A stretch of DNA of 64,000 nucleotides from Crossaster papposus (GCA_037893245.1 JBAIAA010000096.1:1-64000), one strand, 5' to 3'. Positions 35,171 through 46,899 are shown, counted from the first letter of the stretch. Numbers and translations are program-made. Notes: generated from the sequence alone by a model not told the origin.

Positions 35171-35643
35171 CAGGGTACGCAACAGTTCCATGCTTTCTAC
35201 CCGCACCGATTCAGTGGACTCACATCCAGTTGAAATTCATTTCAAAGGAACAAAATGACAAGTCTGTGAGAGTCATTGAATTTCAAGAAGCGCAGTGATG
35301 ATTGGGTAAGGTAACTTTGATTGCGATATTGAGTATTTTCTTCAAGCAAAATTTAATCCTACATGTATATTCTGATTAGTCTATCCATAGCAACAATAGT
35401 GTGATATTTATATAATATTGCACATCTGTATTGTGTGCTTTTTATTTCCTGCTGCATGCACACTATGCACGTACATCCTCACCACATACGCATTCAACGT
35501 CAATTTTGCTTGAAGATAAATTCGTTATCCCACTTGCGCTCGTGGAACACAGAATATTGTAGTGCGTCGGGCCGGTGGCATATGGGTCACAGCAGCTCTT
35601 CAGTATTTCGTTTTCCAAAGGCGCTCGTGGGATAACTAATTAT

Positions 35644-35855
35644 CAGTGGCGCGCCCAAGGTGGGGGAGGGGGGGGGGGGGGGGGGGTCAGATTCGGCGGG
35701 CTTGAGCCCACCCCCTCCAATAGTGTCAATTTATTTGTTTGATGTTTTGGTCATTTTCTTTTACAATCTTTTACAAGAAAATAAAAAAAAATAAAAAAAT
35801 TGACCCCCCCCCCCCCCAAAAAAAAAAAAAAAGCCAAATCCTGGGTGCGCCACTG
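35644..35855. mobile_element. hAT-like MITE with CAGTGGCGCGCCCAAGG end
   Basis: The left end CAGTGGCGCGCCCAAGG and the right end CCTGGGTGCGCCACTG are inverted with small mismatches. Eight-bp flanks CTAATTAT (35636-35643) and CTAATAAT (35856-35863) differ at one base, fitting the 8-bp duplication of hAT elements. A G run (about 35665-35686) and a C run (about 35805-35817) lie inside opposite ends. Non-coding. Confidence 0.8.
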
Positions 35856-35863
35856 CTAATAAT

Positions 35864-36520
35864 TTATATAAAGTATGAGTCTGGTTAGACCACATCAGCC
35901 TTCAGAATAAGAAATTCCTAAACCACCAAGAATAATTTTAGTAACAATTGAAACAGAACAGTAAGTTGTGTTTAGTGGATTTCTAATGTAAAGTCATAAA
36001 TTGACTAATTTGTAACATACCAACAGTACAAAAATAGTCATAAAGTTGTCAATTTTAAAGAGCCCAATTGTTTCTTAGTGGATTCTGATAGAGGATGGCG
36101 TGCTCTATCAAGTCATTTTCATTTCGTTCATTTTCGGAATGATACATTATTACAAAAAATGGGTCAAAGGTCATGGTAACATATAAAAAGTCATGGTGAC
36201 GTACTTTTCACAAAATTAATTGTTGACAAAAGAATTTATTTGAGCATGCAATTCTCATTATTTTACTACAAAATTTGCATATATTCAATGAAAATTTACA
36301 TGGTTTTGACATATTTGTACCAAAAGGTTGGTATTTTACTATAAAAATGTCATTTTTTGTGGTTTCTGCCCTGACCACATGATAGGTCGGATCGGGCTAA
36401 AAATTGGTGTGCAATCATAGCTCATTAGGACCTACAAACACAGTAATTTTTATCAAAATCGGAAAACCTAAGGTAACCTAAGTAATGCCAACGCATTGGG
36501 TCTGACATGGAATGACCCAG
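35864..36520. other. Non-coding interval
   Basis: AT-rich; no gene or repeat recognised. Confidence 0.35.
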
Positions 36521-36521
36521 A

Positions 36522-36765
36522 TGCTGGTCAGGTTCCTTGATTTTGTTCAAACAAAACGGAGTAATTTATAGATGCCAGGTTAGGAAACCAGACCTAGTTG
36601 GCTGGCACCCATGCACGGATGTGTAACAGTACTGCAAAACAAGAGGACATGACTAACTAAATTAAACAAATTGAAGGAAGTGTTTAAAAATAATCGGGTA
36701 TTTTTAACGATTGCCGAAATCTCAGTACTTCCTTTTAGATATCTAGGGGTGTGTGTTTATACCCA
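36522..36765. repeat. Interspersed repeat family 3, copy 2
   Basis: Matches 11112-11375, including CATGCACGGATGTGTAACAG and ATTGCCGAAATCTCA. Confidence 0.6.
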
Positions 36766-36866
36766 GCACAATATAAGACCGAGGGACCCCCCCCCCACCC
36801 CTCCCTACCCCCTTAGTCTCCCATACCTATACACTCCCTCTGTCTCGTATCTTGCTTCGTATGTAC

Positions 36867-36895
36867 TAGCGGGATGCCGCGCGGCACCCGCTAGC
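36867..36895. repeat. Short GC-rich hairpin
   Basis: CTAGCGGGATGCC and its near-complement form a 29-nt inverted repeat around CGCGCGGC. Confidence 0.6.
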
Positions 36896-37002
36896 TGAGT
36901 GCATTGTTTAATTGAAATTGTTGGCAGGTTTTAAGTATAATAAGGCCAAGTAATAAGAAAGTTGGTAGGCATTCCTCCCCACCCATCAATGGCAAAATGG
37001 CA

Positions 37003-37270
37003 AAATGGCAAAATTAATAATTTGACCCGGGGCATGGTTTTCTAGTATAGTATTTCGATTTTCTTAAAAGATACTTTAACACACGCGTTTCACATTCGCC
37101 ACAGGTTTGTACACACAATCTCCGCCCACAAATAAGGGCGGTTTAAGGTATGAAGGAAAGCATGCCCCGGGCAGGGCTGGGTGTGAGGAGATACAGGGGG
37201 TACCCAGGAATGGCAAAATTAATAATTTGACCAGGGGCATGGTTATCTAGTATATTATTTCGATTTTTTT
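37003..37270. repeat. Two 62-bp direct repeats
   Basis: TGGCAAAATTAATAATTTGA starts two near-identical 62-bp blocks (37003-37065 and 37208-37270) separated by 142 bp that contain GCATGCCCCGGG. Confidence 0.7.
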
Positions 37271-37554
37271 AAAGTTTCGTAACCGTTTTCAGGATCCATT
37301 ATTTCGAATTTTAGTTATTCTGCCGGAATACTACTTATTATAAACTGTATCACCCAATAACCTACACCAAGTAGGCCTTTCGGCCTAGGCTTTAGTCCTG
37401 TAGTTTACAATCCTGCTATTATCCTGTACTATTAGTATTTTGTTATTGTCGTATAATCCCCTCGCAGCAGGGATTGGGTTTTAGTGCAGTTATACACTAG
37501 GGTTCAGAGAACGACCAATTACTTCTCTCTATCTAAAATTGCTGATACTCTAAC

Positions 37555-37665
37555 ACAATCCGGACACAACGAGTGGTCCTTGACGGACACAACAAATGGT
37601 CCTCGCTCGACGGAACAATGGTCCTTGACGGACACAACAAATGGTCCTCGCTCGACGGACCCCTG
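37555..37665. repeat. Short tandem duplication, 45-bp period
   Basis: TGGTCCTTGACGGACACAAC recurs at 37574 and 37619 (period 45), with a partial copy before. The frame across it reads a WSLTDTTNGPRST duplicate. Unrelated in sequence to the 45-bp minisatellite. Confidence 0.7.
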
Positions 37666-40130
37666 TACATTAGAAAACAATGTAAGAACATGGGTTTAAA
37701 ATACTATACATGTACTTGTTATACATATTACATCACAACACCTAAATAATTCAGTTTCTGGTTCGTGTAACTCTCAGTGGTGAATGGAATTTGATGGTTA
37801 CAATTTACACAAATGTCCTTGACCTTACTCGGTAACTCCAGACATTTAAAGTTTAAGAAGCAAAACATTGATTGTATCATCAGATCAATATAAGTAACAC
37901 AATGCTAAAATTCTATCTTGTGCTCGCCATTTGCAATTTAGTGAACATTGTTTCCAAAATACAGTATTCAGAGCCAACTCTTATATTTACAATTTATGGA
38001 ACTTAATTGTGAATTAAGAACACAGTAAGTAAAGAGATAACCTGGATATTCTTGGCAGTTAAACTAACCGACTAACACTTTAGCATACTTCGGCTGACTA
38101 TGGAGCTATAAAAGAGGAAAAGGATTATACTTAGCGACTTTTCAATCTTAATATAATAATAAAGAAATTCATATCACAGAAAGTGCAATTGTTTCGTCAT
38201 GATTGGATTCCAAATCAAGATAATCTTCAATTCAGTAATTGTAAATGTATCAATCAAGATCCTTTAGGAATACAACTGCCAGTAAGAAGTTCCAAAAAGT
38301 CAAGCTTCTTAATTCAAGTACATGCATACAATGTATCAATAAACTTCCAGACCTAAATAAAGTATAAGCTTGAATTGACATTAAAACTAAAAGTAAAACA
38401 CAACAGTAACATTTTGCGACAAAGTTTCAAAGTTACAAGTCAGAATTACAAAATATCACAATTAACTCACCCCAATCGGGCTACCATACGAAGTGCATCA
38501 TGACATCTGCTTGGATGGCAGGAGCAGAGTGCTCTCCCAGACCCACTGCAGCAGATTAAATACACCCCAAAAGTGGGTGATCGACCAATTTCGACCATTT
38601 ACCGATTGGCCAAATTCAAATCTTAACCCCTCCTTTCTAATTATGAAATTAGAGTAAGTCTTCTGATTGGTTGGGCTGTTACTAAAATCTCCTGAGATCA
38701 CTTATTTTCTGCTGACCACCAAAATCTCTTCCAGGTCTCAACCAACTTCCAAAACTAGGTTGATTTGTGTTCCAAATAATAAAACCAAACATACAAGTTA
38801 CTAAAAATAACTGGACAAACGCATAGGAAAGTATTTCTAAAATAAAGAGTTTAGTTAAGTAGGGACTAAAACTGTGGTCTGGCAAAGGTCACAATAGTTC
38901 ACTATATTGTGTATAGCAAAGGGGCCCAGAGGAGCAGTCCCTAGAATTTGGTTTGTCATTACAACCAGATGGTTGGTTCTCTTGGCATAAACAATATTAT
39001 AAGATTAAAATAAGGAAGACAAATTTCCATTATCCGACATTATTATCATCGTTGTAATATTAATGCAAATCATGCCATCTTCAAAGTTAACCCAATTATT
39101 TCCTTGGACTTGTTTTGTCATCCAAAATATGTTGCGAATGTAAGTATACATAGAGACGGTTTCATCTACAACAATATTTTTTGAAACAGACATTGCTGAC
39201 TAGCATATAAAATATACATGGGGTGTAAACTCCTTTTTTTCAATTTGAACAAGGGTTTTGTCACGGTCATGATTCTATCGGTAAAATAAATTGCAAATGA
39301 ACCATGATCCTGGCTTTAATTTCTAAACATGTATTATCTTGCTGTGTAATACATTTATTCCAACCTGATGAGTTAAAACTAGAATGGTTTTTCTTGTTTT
39401 ATTCAAAATGTATTATTTTTATGACGCTTGCATGGCGTACGGTCAAAGGATGATGATGATGATAATTTTTTTGAGATTCTGAGATGCAGTAATTCGTCAA
39501 TGGTGATGGAGCCAGAGTGGATTAAGCTTTTAAAGTGTATTCATAAATACCTGGGACAGTTTAGGCATTCCTATTGGTCGAGAGCCCGTCACGTGGCCGG
39601 TTTTAAACGGACGATAAAGACATGGCTAGAAGTGTTTAAAACCAGTTGGCAACAAAAGTAGCCCCTGCACATGGACAACTCAATGGACATCCTTCTCCGG
39701 GCACTTCACTGCTGCGCAGACCATTGTTCTTATCTATTTTGAACCATTCGGGTGCAAAATCCTGTTTTCCTCCAAATATGACGAATTTAAGAAAAAAAGT
39801 CTTCCACTTTTTAAAAAAATTCCATAAGTCGTGCACAAACGCGGTCGCGTCACGTTCGTTCTTTTCCCTTTGAAAAAAACACGCGCGCGTACGCCATTTA
39901 GACGCGGAGGCCTATCCAGTCTATATAATGGAGATCAATGGTAAATACGCTTTATTGCATGTATTGTGACGTAGAGCGACAGAGGCGGAAACATGTCATT
40001 TGACAGTGGCCCGTGAACATGGATAGGGGAAAACACACAGAATGGCGAAACACCGAAATTTACTTGCGACAATTTGCCGTGATTTTCGGGGCTTTTTTGG
40101 CTGAATTTTACAAAAAAGGTATTTATGAAT
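37666..40130. other. Non-coding interval
   Basis: No supportable gene over about 2.4 kb. The only recognised piece is a fragment of the inverted-arm repeat core (CAGTAATTCGTCAATGGT, about 39487-39505). Confidence 0.4.
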
Positions 40131-40295
40131 GGGAATAAATGTGTGTTCGGTCGGTATTAATCACTCTGTTTAATACCGCTTGGAGTCTGGCTGCTGATAA
40201 TTACCCTCGCCTTCGGCTCGGGTAATTATCAGCACCCAGACTCCAAGCGGTATTAAACAGAGTGGTTAAAACCTCCCGAACACACATTTATTCCC
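40131..40295. mobile_element. 165-bp foldback element
   Basis: About 75-nt inverted arms (40131-40205 and 40221-40295) begin GGGAATAAATGTGTGTTCGG and surround a 15-nt loop. The arms are nearly perfect except for a stretch around 40151-40161 / 40266-40275. Ends about 70 bp before the gypsy LTR. Confidence 0.8.
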
Positions 40296-40364
40296 TTAAT
40301 AATATTGTATTTGATGTTTTAAACGGATTACTGATAGTCTGAATGTCATCATTGTCATTAACAT

Positions 40365-40800
40365 TGTAGTGACCCCTTTAAACTTTGCTTTATGCAAATG
40401 AGGCGCTCAGTCAGCCATCTTGTTTTTCCGCGACACATGTGAACAGACGTCAAACTATCGTTGACAACAAGTCGCGTTTTGGTACAGCAGTTATAACTCG
40501 CCAGAAGTTACGGCATTTTGCACAGTTAGTGCGTAGTTATCGCCCATTTATTTATATACCGTGCAGTGACGGTTTTACACGAACTCACCTCAGTAGAGGG
40601 AGACTTTTGTTCGCGAAATCGCGTGACATATCTACGCGAGTCGACTCGCCCCGAACTCCGCACGCGGTCGCCCCCATCGGGCTCACTCAACACGCGTGGA
40701 CGGACTTCCTGCCGGAATAGTGTTCTCGGATCGGAATTGAACTACAGGGTGAGTTGTAGCAAGTAACAGTAGTTGTTTTTACATGTAGCAAACCCCTACA
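40365..40800 (+). repeat. 5' LTR of gypsy element
   Basis: Starts TGTAGTGACCCC and ends CCCCTACA. A TATA-like stretch TTTATATACC lies at 40551-40560. It differs from the 3' LTR at one seen position (GAGTTGTAGC here, GAGTTGTTGC there). The 111-codon frame inside is identical in both LTRs and is not a gene. Confidence 0.95.
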
Positions 40801-40802
40801 AT

Positions 40803-40819
40803 TGGTGACCCTGACGTGA
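40803..40819 (+). promoter_or_regulatory. Primer binding site, tRNA-Trp type
   Basis: TGGTGACCCTGACGTGA starts two bases after the LTR. It is complementary to the tRNA-Trp 3' end as I recall it, with one mismatch. Confidence 0.75.
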
Positions 40820-40922
40820 TAGATTCACACCTTCAACATTTGGAGATATTTTGAACCCTACAATACATACAACTGCCGTTGATCCGTTTATTTGTTTGCA
40901 CTGTCACCTCGCGATTGTCAAC

Positions 40923-41750
40923 ATGGCGCATGGAGGAGTTCCAAAAAACCCTGAACTGGAAGATAAACCTCAGATTGGTGCTGTGGGAATAAAACTGCCG
41001 CCATTCTGGCCCGCTGATCCGATGATATGGTTTGCGCAAGCGGAAGCTCAGTTTCTCACACGCGGTATCAAAAAAGAGGAGACCAAGTTTGCACACATCA
41101 TAGCCTCCCTACAACCAGAGGTCATTCAAGAGGTTCGTGATCTGGTCATCGACCCACCCAAGGACACCCCTTATACAAAGCTGAGGGAACAACTGATTAA
41201 GCGCACCTCTGCATCAGAACAAAAGCGTTTGCAGATGCTTCTAACTGAGGAGGAGTTAGGCGACAAGAAGCCTTCACAATTTCTCCGCAAAATGCGACAG
41301 CTACTAGGCGAATGTAAATTGGAAGAAGGCATCCTCAAACAGCTTTTCTTAAAACGCCTGCCCACCAACGCACAGCTTATCCTAGCTTCCTCCAGTGAAA
41401 CCGTTCCGCTAGACCAGCTGGCTGACCTCGCTGATCGCATTCTAGAGGTATACGTCCCTCCAGTCAACAAAGTCACCAGCCCTACTCCTCCGTCCTCAGG
41501 GGAAATTTCGGAACTGCGTGAACAAATCTCCAAGCTGACTCTACAAGTAAGCTCCATGCAGACACAACTGAAACAGCAGTCCCGCTCTCGTAGCCGAAGT
41601 CAAACACCAAGGCGTAATCAGCCGTCGCAAGACGCCTCAACCTCATCAACACTGTGCTGGTATCATCGCAAATTCGGTGCGGAGGCCCATAAGTGTGTCC
41701 AGCCTTGCGCCTACACCACTCAGCAGGGAAACGAACCCACCAGGGGATAG
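40923..41750 (+). CDS. gag: Gag polyprotein of CsRn1-like gypsy element
   Basis: A predicted 275-aa capsid/nucleocapsid protein starting [14 protein letters not shown]; an in-frame Met 24 codons upstream (40851) is possible but lies in leader sequence. The central part ([20 protein letters not shown], then [20 protein letters not shown]) is the retrotransposon capsid region. Near the C-terminus there is an Arg/Ser stretch ([14 protein letters not shown]) and [18 protein letters not shown], a Cys-His-Cys-Cys arrangement instead of the usual zinc knuckle. It ends at TAG 41748-41750, overlapping pol, which is in the -1 frame. Confidence 0.92.
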   Translation: MAHGGVPKNPELEDKPQIGAVGIKLPPFWPADPMIWFAQAEAQFLTRGIKKEETKFAHIIASLQPEVIQEVRDLVIDPPKDTPYTKLREQLIKRTSASEQKRLQMLLTEEELGDKKPSQFLRKMRQLLGECKLEEGILKQLFLKRLPTNAQLILASSSETVPLDQLADLADRILEVYVPPVNKVTSPTPPSSGEISELREQISKLTLQVSSMQTQLKQQSRSRSRSQTPRRNQPSQDASTSSTLCWYHRKFGAEAHKCVQPCAYTTQQGNEPTRG

Positions 41751-41770
41751 GCGCGGCGCTTCCACCTGGT
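41726..41770 (+). promoter_or_regulatory. Predicted -1 ribosomal frameshift signal (gag to pol)
   Basis: The heptamer G GGA AAC (41726-41732) sits in the correct gag frame (codons CAG GGA AAC), 16 nt before the gag stop. Slipping back one base leads straight into the open pol frame (RTHQGIG...). Six nucleotides downstream, ACCAGG (41739-41744) can pair with CCTGGT (41765-41770). Slippery site, spacer and stem match canonical frameshift signals; function is inferred. Confidence 0.75.
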
Positions 41771-44700
41771 ACCCAACCTAGCCGCCTGTTTTTCATATGC
41801 GACTCAAGCAACAACCGAAAATTCCTAGTAGACACAGGTGCATCTGTCAGCATTTTTCCACCAAGCGCTGTCGAAAGGAAAAACCTGTCTACTTTTTCAC
41901 TACAGGCTGCAAATGGTACCAGCATACCTACATATGGACAAAAATCGGTGACATTCAACATCGGACTCAGACGCACTTGTCGCTGGATTTTCCACCTGGC
42001 CGATACACCGACTCCAATACTGGGCGCAGACTTTTTGCATCATTACAAGCTCCTTGTTGATGTCGCGCACCGTAGGCTCATTGACACCACTACTAACCTC
42101 TCGGTTACAGGAACAGTGGCGCCAGACCTGCCCATCAGCCCCGTATTGGTCACACCTTCCATCCCAACCAGGTACGACAAAGTTCTCAGTGAATTTCCAC
42201 AAATCACACAGCCAACATGCAAAGATGATCCTGTTCGTCACGACGTCACTCATCACATACAGACTACAGGTCCTCCGGTCACGGCACGACCCCGTCGTCT
42301 CGCCCCAGACCGGCTCGCAGTCGCAAAGGAGGAGTTCAACCACATGTTGGACTTAGGCATCATTCGTCCCTCCGACAGCAATTGGTCCAGTCCGCTCCAC
42401 ATGGTCCCCAAGAAGACACCAGGTGACTGGCGTCCATGCGGAGATTACAGAGGCCTGAATCGCGTCACCGTACCTGACCGCTATCCTATAGCCCACCTTC
42501 AGGATTTCGCATCCAATCTCGCAGGCTGTTCAGTTTTCAGCAAAGTTGACTTGGTGCGAGCTTACCACCAGATACCGGTAGACCCTTCGGACATTCACAA
42601 AACCGCCATCATCACCCCGTTTGGTTTGTACGAGTTCGTCCGTATGCCGTTTGGTTTGCGGAACGCCGCCCAGACCTTCCAGCGCTTCATGGATAAGGTC
42701 GTCCGCGGACTTCCGTTCGTGTACGTTTACATGGATGACATACTCGTTGCCAGCAAGTCCTCAGAACAGCATGAGGAACACCTCCGTCTGCTCTTCAACC
42801 GATTACAGCACTACGGAGTCGTGATCAATCCCAGTAAGTGCAGCTTTGGAGTAGCCGAGCTACAATTCCTTGGACATCGTGTAGACAAGCACGGTATTCG
42901 TCCACTGGAAGCCAAGGTCTCTGCGATCCAGGACTTTCCACAACCGACATCGCTGAAGAAGTTGAGAGGTTTCCTCGGGCTAGTCAACTTCTACAGGAGA
43001 TTTATCCCCAACTGTGCCCGCATCCTTGCCCCACTGAACGACCTTCTCGGAGCTCACAACAGCCAGCCTCGCAAACCTCTTGTTTGGGCCCCTAATCATC
43101 ACCAGGCCTTCCAAGACATCAAGGCAGCTCTATCCAGTGCTACAATGCTGGTTCACACCGACACAAACCTGCCATTGAGCCTTATGGTGGACGCATCAGA
43201 CAATGCTGTTGGCGGGGTCCTGCAACAAGGTAATCCTGGTGAGTGTCAACCCCTTGCTTTCTTCTCAAAGAAGCTCACAGCAACAGAGAGTAGATACAGC
43301 ACTTTCGGACGAGAGCTCCTCGCAGTGTACCTCGCCATACGCCACTTCAGACACATGCTCGAGGGACGTCGGTTCTCGGTCTTCACCGACCACAAACCAC
43401 TCACACACGCTCTGCATTCCAGACCTGACCGACATTCTCCTCGTGAGATCCGTCACCTGGACTACATCTCCCAGTACACCTCGGACATCCGCCACATCAA
43501 GGGAACGGATAATGTAGTCGCCGACGCTCTGTCTCGTCCTGACATCAACTCAATTTTTGAGGACACGATCGATTTCACCCAGATCGCCGCCGACCAGGTA
43601 GGGGATGAAGAGATTGCAGGCTTACACAGCTCTACTTCAAGCCTCATTCTCAAGAACTTTCCTCTTCCCACAACCGATGGCACTATACTGTGTGACGTCT
43701 CCACCGGAAACCCACGTCCAGTCGTCCCTGCGAGACACAGACGGGCTGTTTTCAATGCCATACACGGACTGTCCCACCCTGGAGCCAAAGCTACAGAGAA
43801 ACTCATCACAGCTCGCTATGTATGGCCAGGCGTCAAGCGTGATGTCCGACGTTGGGCTCGTGCATGTTCTCCATGCCAACGGTCAAAGGTACATCGACAT
43901 ACCAAAGCACCATTTGGCACCTTCAAAACGCCTGATGCCCGTTTCCGACATGTCCACATTGACCTTGTGGGACCACTCCCTACATCCAATGGTCACTCGT
44001 ACCTCCTCACCTGCATCGATAGATACACGCGATGGCCGGAAGCAATCCCAATCAGCGATATAACAGCAGAAACTGTCGCTAAGGCATTCATTGACAGATG
44101 GGTCTCTGTTTTTGGAACCCCTGAAACCATCACCACGGATAGAGGACGCCAGTTCGAGTCGGCACTGTTCAGCAATCTCACAAAATTGCTGGGGACTACC
44201 CGCACCAGAACTACATCCTACCACCCGCAGGCCAACGGTCTCGTCGAACGTTTCCATCGCCAGCTCAAGGCATCACTGAAGTCCCATCTCGACCCTACTC
44301 GATGGTCTGAATACCTACCCATCACGCTGTTGGGTATTCGTGCCACCATCAAATCAGACCTCGGTTGCTCCCCAGCGGAACTGGTTTACGGCACTACTCT
44401 GCGCCTTCCAGGTCAGTTCGTTGCTCCATCCAACGATACCACTCTACTGGATGCCAGCTCATTCGTGGACCGCCTCAAGCATCACATGTCTCAACTTTCA
44501 CCAGCATCGCCTCGTGCCACGCGAAACACGGTTCACATCCCGAAAGACCTTAAAACATGTACTCATGTTTACATTCGCTGTGATGCCGTCCGCAAACCCT
44601 TGCAGCCTCCATACAATGGACCCTACCTCATACTTGGCCGCAACGACAAGTACTTCACCTTGTCCGTCAAAAACCGCCGTGAGACAGTCAGCATCGATCG

Positions 44701-44938
44701 CTTAAAGGTGGCGTACACGGATAGCAATCCGGACGACAGTACCACCACCTCAGATTTCTTCGAAGCTCAACCACCTACTCCCAACTTGCCTTCACGGACG
44801 ATCACAACATCACCGTCACATGCACCTACACCAACACTTCCAGTAACGCCTCCAACACCGCCTGTCTCCAAGACAACGAGATCCGGTCGTCACGTTCGTT
44901 GGCCAAAACGTTATGTGGAAGTCATTAACATTGGCTGA
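41732..44938 (+). CDS. pol: Pol polyprotein of CsRn1-like gypsy element (PR-RT-RH-INT)
   Basis: About 1068 aa expressed as a Gag-Pol fusion by -1 frameshift; the Met at 41693 in this frame is probably not used. Order of domains is: aspartic protease ([15 protein letters not shown] near residue 35), reverse transcriptase ([13 protein letters not shown]; catalytic VYMDD near 42730), RNase H ([24 protein letters not shown]), integrase zinc finger (H...H...C-x2-C; CSPCQRSK), integrase core DDE ([32 protein letters not shown]), and a GPY/F-type tail ([15 protein letters not shown]). All catalytic residues are present and no stop interrupts, so it looks functional. No envelope gene follows. Confidence 0.95.
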   Translation, partial: RTHQGIGAALPPGTQPSRLFFICDSSNNRKFLVDTGASVSIFPPSAVERKNLSTFSLQAANGTSIPTYGQKSVTFNIGLRRTCRWIFHLADTPTPILGADFLHHYKLLVDVAHRRLIDTTTNLSVTGTVAPDLPISPVLVTPSIPTRYDKVLSEFPQITQPTCKDDPVRHDVTHHIQTTGPPVTARPRRLAPDRLAVAKEEFNHMLDLGIIRPSDSNWSSPLHMVPKKTPGDWRPCGDYRGLNRVTVPDRYPIAHLQDFASNLAGCSVFSKVDLVRAYHQIPVDPSDIHKTAIITPFGLYEFVRMPFGLRNAAQTFQRFMDKVVRGLPFVYVYMDDILVASKSSEQHEEHLRLLFNRLQHYGVVINPSKCSFGVAELQFLGHRVDKHGIRPLEAKVSAIQDFPQPTSLKKLRGFLGLVNFYRRFIPNCARILAPLNDLLGAHNSQPRKPLVWAPNHHQAFQDIKAALSSATMLVHTDTNLPLSLMVDASDNAVGGVLQQGNPGECQPLAFFSKKLTATESRYSTFGRELLAVYLAIRHFRHMLEGRRFSVFTDHKPLTHALHSRPDRHSPREIRHLDYISQYTSDIRHIKGTDNVVADALSRPDINSIFEDTIDFTQIAADQVGDEEIAGLHSSTSSLILKNFPLPTTDGTILCDVSTGNPRPVVPARHRRAVFNAIHGLSHPGAKATEKLITARYVWPGVKRDVRRWARACSPCQRSKVHRHTKAPFGTFKTPDARFRHVHIDLVGPLPTSNGHSYLLTCIDRYTRWPEAIPISDITAETVAKAFIDRWVSVFGTPETITTDRGRQFESALFSNLTKLLGTTRTRTTSYHPQANGLVERFHRQLKASLKSHLDPTRWSEYLPITLLGIRATIKSDLGCSPAELVYGTTLRLPGQFVAPSNDTTLLDASSFVDRLKHHMSQLSPASPRATRNTVHIPKDLKTCTHVYIRCDAVRKPLQPPYNGPYLILGRNDKYFTLSVKNRRETVSIDRLKVAYTDSNPDDSTTTSDFFEAQPPTPNLPSRTITTSPSHAPTPTLPVTPPTPPVSKTTRSGRHVRWPKRYVEVINIG

Positions 44939-45016
44939 ACATCGCTTTTATTTCACTATCGATGGTTCATCACTTCCTTTTTTTTTTCCCCCATTCACCA
45001 TCTGGGAGGGGGCTAA

Positions 45017-45452
45017 TGTAGTGACCCCTTTAAACTTTGCTTTATGCAAATGAGGCGCTCAGTCAGCCATCTTGTTTTTCCGCGACACATGTGAACAGAC
45101 GTCAAACTATCGTTGACAACAAGTCGCGTTTTGGTACAGCAGTTATAACTCGCCAGAAGTTACGGCATTTTGCACAGTTAGTGCGTAGTTATCGCCCATT
45201 TATTTATATACCGTGCAGTGACGGTTTTACACGAACTCACCTCAGTAGAGGGAGACTTTTGTTCGCGAAATCGCGTGACATATCTACGCGAGTCGACTCG
45301 CCCCGAACTCCGCACGCGGTCGCCCCCATCGGGCTCACTCAACACGCGTGGACGGACTTCCTGCCGGAATAGTGTTCTCGGATCGGAATTGAACTACAGG
45401 GTGAGTTGTTGCAAGTAACAGTAGTTGTTTTTACATGTAGCAAACCCCTACA
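45017..45452 (+). repeat. 3' LTR of gypsy element
   Basis: 436 bp, one difference from the 5' LTR; begins TGTAGTG just after the purine tract and ends CCCCTACA before ACAT. Confidence 0.95.
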
Positions 45453-45809
45453 ACATTGTCAATATTATTAAAATGAATAAAACAAAAAGCCAGGGTACTA
45501 GTAATTGCAGTGCATTCTCTAATTTAAGAGCTTACCTTTAATAGCCGAAAGTTAAACTAAGTATAATAAACAAACTAATAATTGCTAGTAATACTAGTAC
45601 ATGTACTAATCTTGGCACTTTTTGGCAGTATGTTCCCGTAAAAATTGCCACGTCCAACTTCATGCATGCTGCGCTTGCAAGTTGGCTGTCATGTTAATTG
45701 CGCCCTCTATAGATCAGTTTGATAAATTAACGTCACTCGTACTCGTCGTACTCGATCGTACATACGACCACGGTACGACGTACGTGCCTAAAATCTACAA
45801 AGAACCATA
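45453..45809. other. Non-coding, gypsy to module D
   Basis: No gene recognised. Contains ACTAGTAC/GTACTAGT-like short repeats near 45590. Confidence 0.35.
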
Positions 45810-46180
45810 TGGGAAAACGGCCAGAGTCAGAACGTTGGGCGTGTTGTCTATTGGGGGCGCTCTTCATGTTGCATTTCTATGTCGAAGTTGTACTTCCGTG
45901 TTTGCTTCGAGGAAACTTAAAAGGTTTGCTTATCAACCAGCGTCGGCAGAAACTTTAACGGTTTTACCATCCACACAAAATGTAAGCAAAGATATAATTA
46001 TCGGTCAATGGGAAATTTTCCAAATCAATGCAGGTCAATCAATCAGACTGTGCAAAAATGCTAAAAAAACCGTCCGAACCGAAGTGCTTAAATATACGGA
46101 TGTCGGACAAGTCGACCGTTGAGACAACTCGACTCGAGACAAGTCGACCGTTGAGACAACTCGACTCGGGACAAATATAA

Positions 46181-46395
46181 ACATTATGAAATGATAGACC
46201 CAATAATTGGGGCGTTTTCACTCCTTTTTCGAATTTTGGATTTTGTCTGTCGTTCTAACGACATTATGAAATGATAGACCCAATAATTGGGGCGTTTTCA
46301 CTCCTTTTTCGAATTTTGGATTTTGTCTGTCGTTCTAACGACAGACAAAATCCAAAATTCGAAAAAGGAGTGAAAACGCCCCAATTATTGGGTCT
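46181..46395. repeat. 80-bp direct duplication plus perfect 57-bp foldback
   Basis: An 80-bp unit (46181-46260) is repeated exactly (46261-46340), and the second copy is followed by its own reverse complement: arms 46276-46332 and 46339-46395 are perfect with a 6-nt loop TTCTAA. The arm contains AGACCCAATAATTGGGGCG, also found once at about 813-831 in module A. Confidence 0.9.
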
Positions 46396-46668
46396 TGGGT
46401 TAATTTGTCATCTAGACTGTCTTCCCATTGATGCCTGCTATGGACTCTTACAACAGCAGAGACAATCAAAGGTCAAACGTGCATGATACATGACCTCGAA
46501 CCACATCTAATTCCCTGAATATTATGTATGGAATTTGGTTTGATGTTTTTTGTAACAACTTGCATGGCTTTCAAGTTAGGATGTAAGTTGTTTATAAATT
46601 CCCAGCATTTTTTATAACGGATTGGATTGACAAATGGGAGAAAAAAAGTGATGATACTGATAGTTTAA

Positions 46669-46899
46669 CCAGTTCGCGCCGGGATTATTTTAACATCGCC
46701 GAGCCGACGGGCGGGATTATTTTTAACGAAACTCGATCCGAAGCGTGTTCAGGCCGATAGTGCTGGGTAGCACACCCACGCATTTCCGGCCTTGCGCGCT
46801 GCTGACATACATTTCCGAACTTGAACTTGGCGTGTTTATGCGTCATCCGTTTTGAATTTGGAGAATTTGCGTTTATATACGTCATCCGGCGCGAACTGG
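46669..46899. mobile_element. TTAA-flanked MITE (piggyBac-like), copy 1
   Basis: 231 bp with inverted ends CCAGTTCGCGCCGG / CCGGCGCGAACTGG, flanked by TTAA (46665-46668, 46900-46903). Modules A (about 2840) and B (about 25188) retain the empty site GATAGTTTAAA, showing insertion at TTAA with duplication of exactly those four bases. A 237-bp relative is at 62450-62686. Non-coding. Confidence 0.88.

Larger units (their letters stand above)
40365..45452 (+). mobile_element. Ty3/gypsy LTR retrotransposon, CsRn1-like, apparently intact
   Basis: The 5088-bp element has 436-bp LTRs differing at one position, a tRNA-Trp-type primer site, uninterrupted gag and pol joined by a -1 shift, and a purine tract (GGGAGGGGGC, 45004-45013) before the 3' LTR. 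ACAT flanks it (40361-40364, 45453-45456). The tRNA-Trp primer and the unusual Cys-His-Cys-Cys motif at the Gag end are features I recall of the CsRn1 clade. Near-identical LTRs indicate very recent insertion. Confidence 0.93.

Noticed and set aside
40385..40720. 111-codon frame present twice (also 45037-45372)
   Set aside because: It lies inside the two LTRs of the gypsy element and is identical only because the LTRs are.
45622..46122. 166-codon frame as a gene
   Set aside because: It overlaps duplicated non-coding module D sequence that is not open in A or B.
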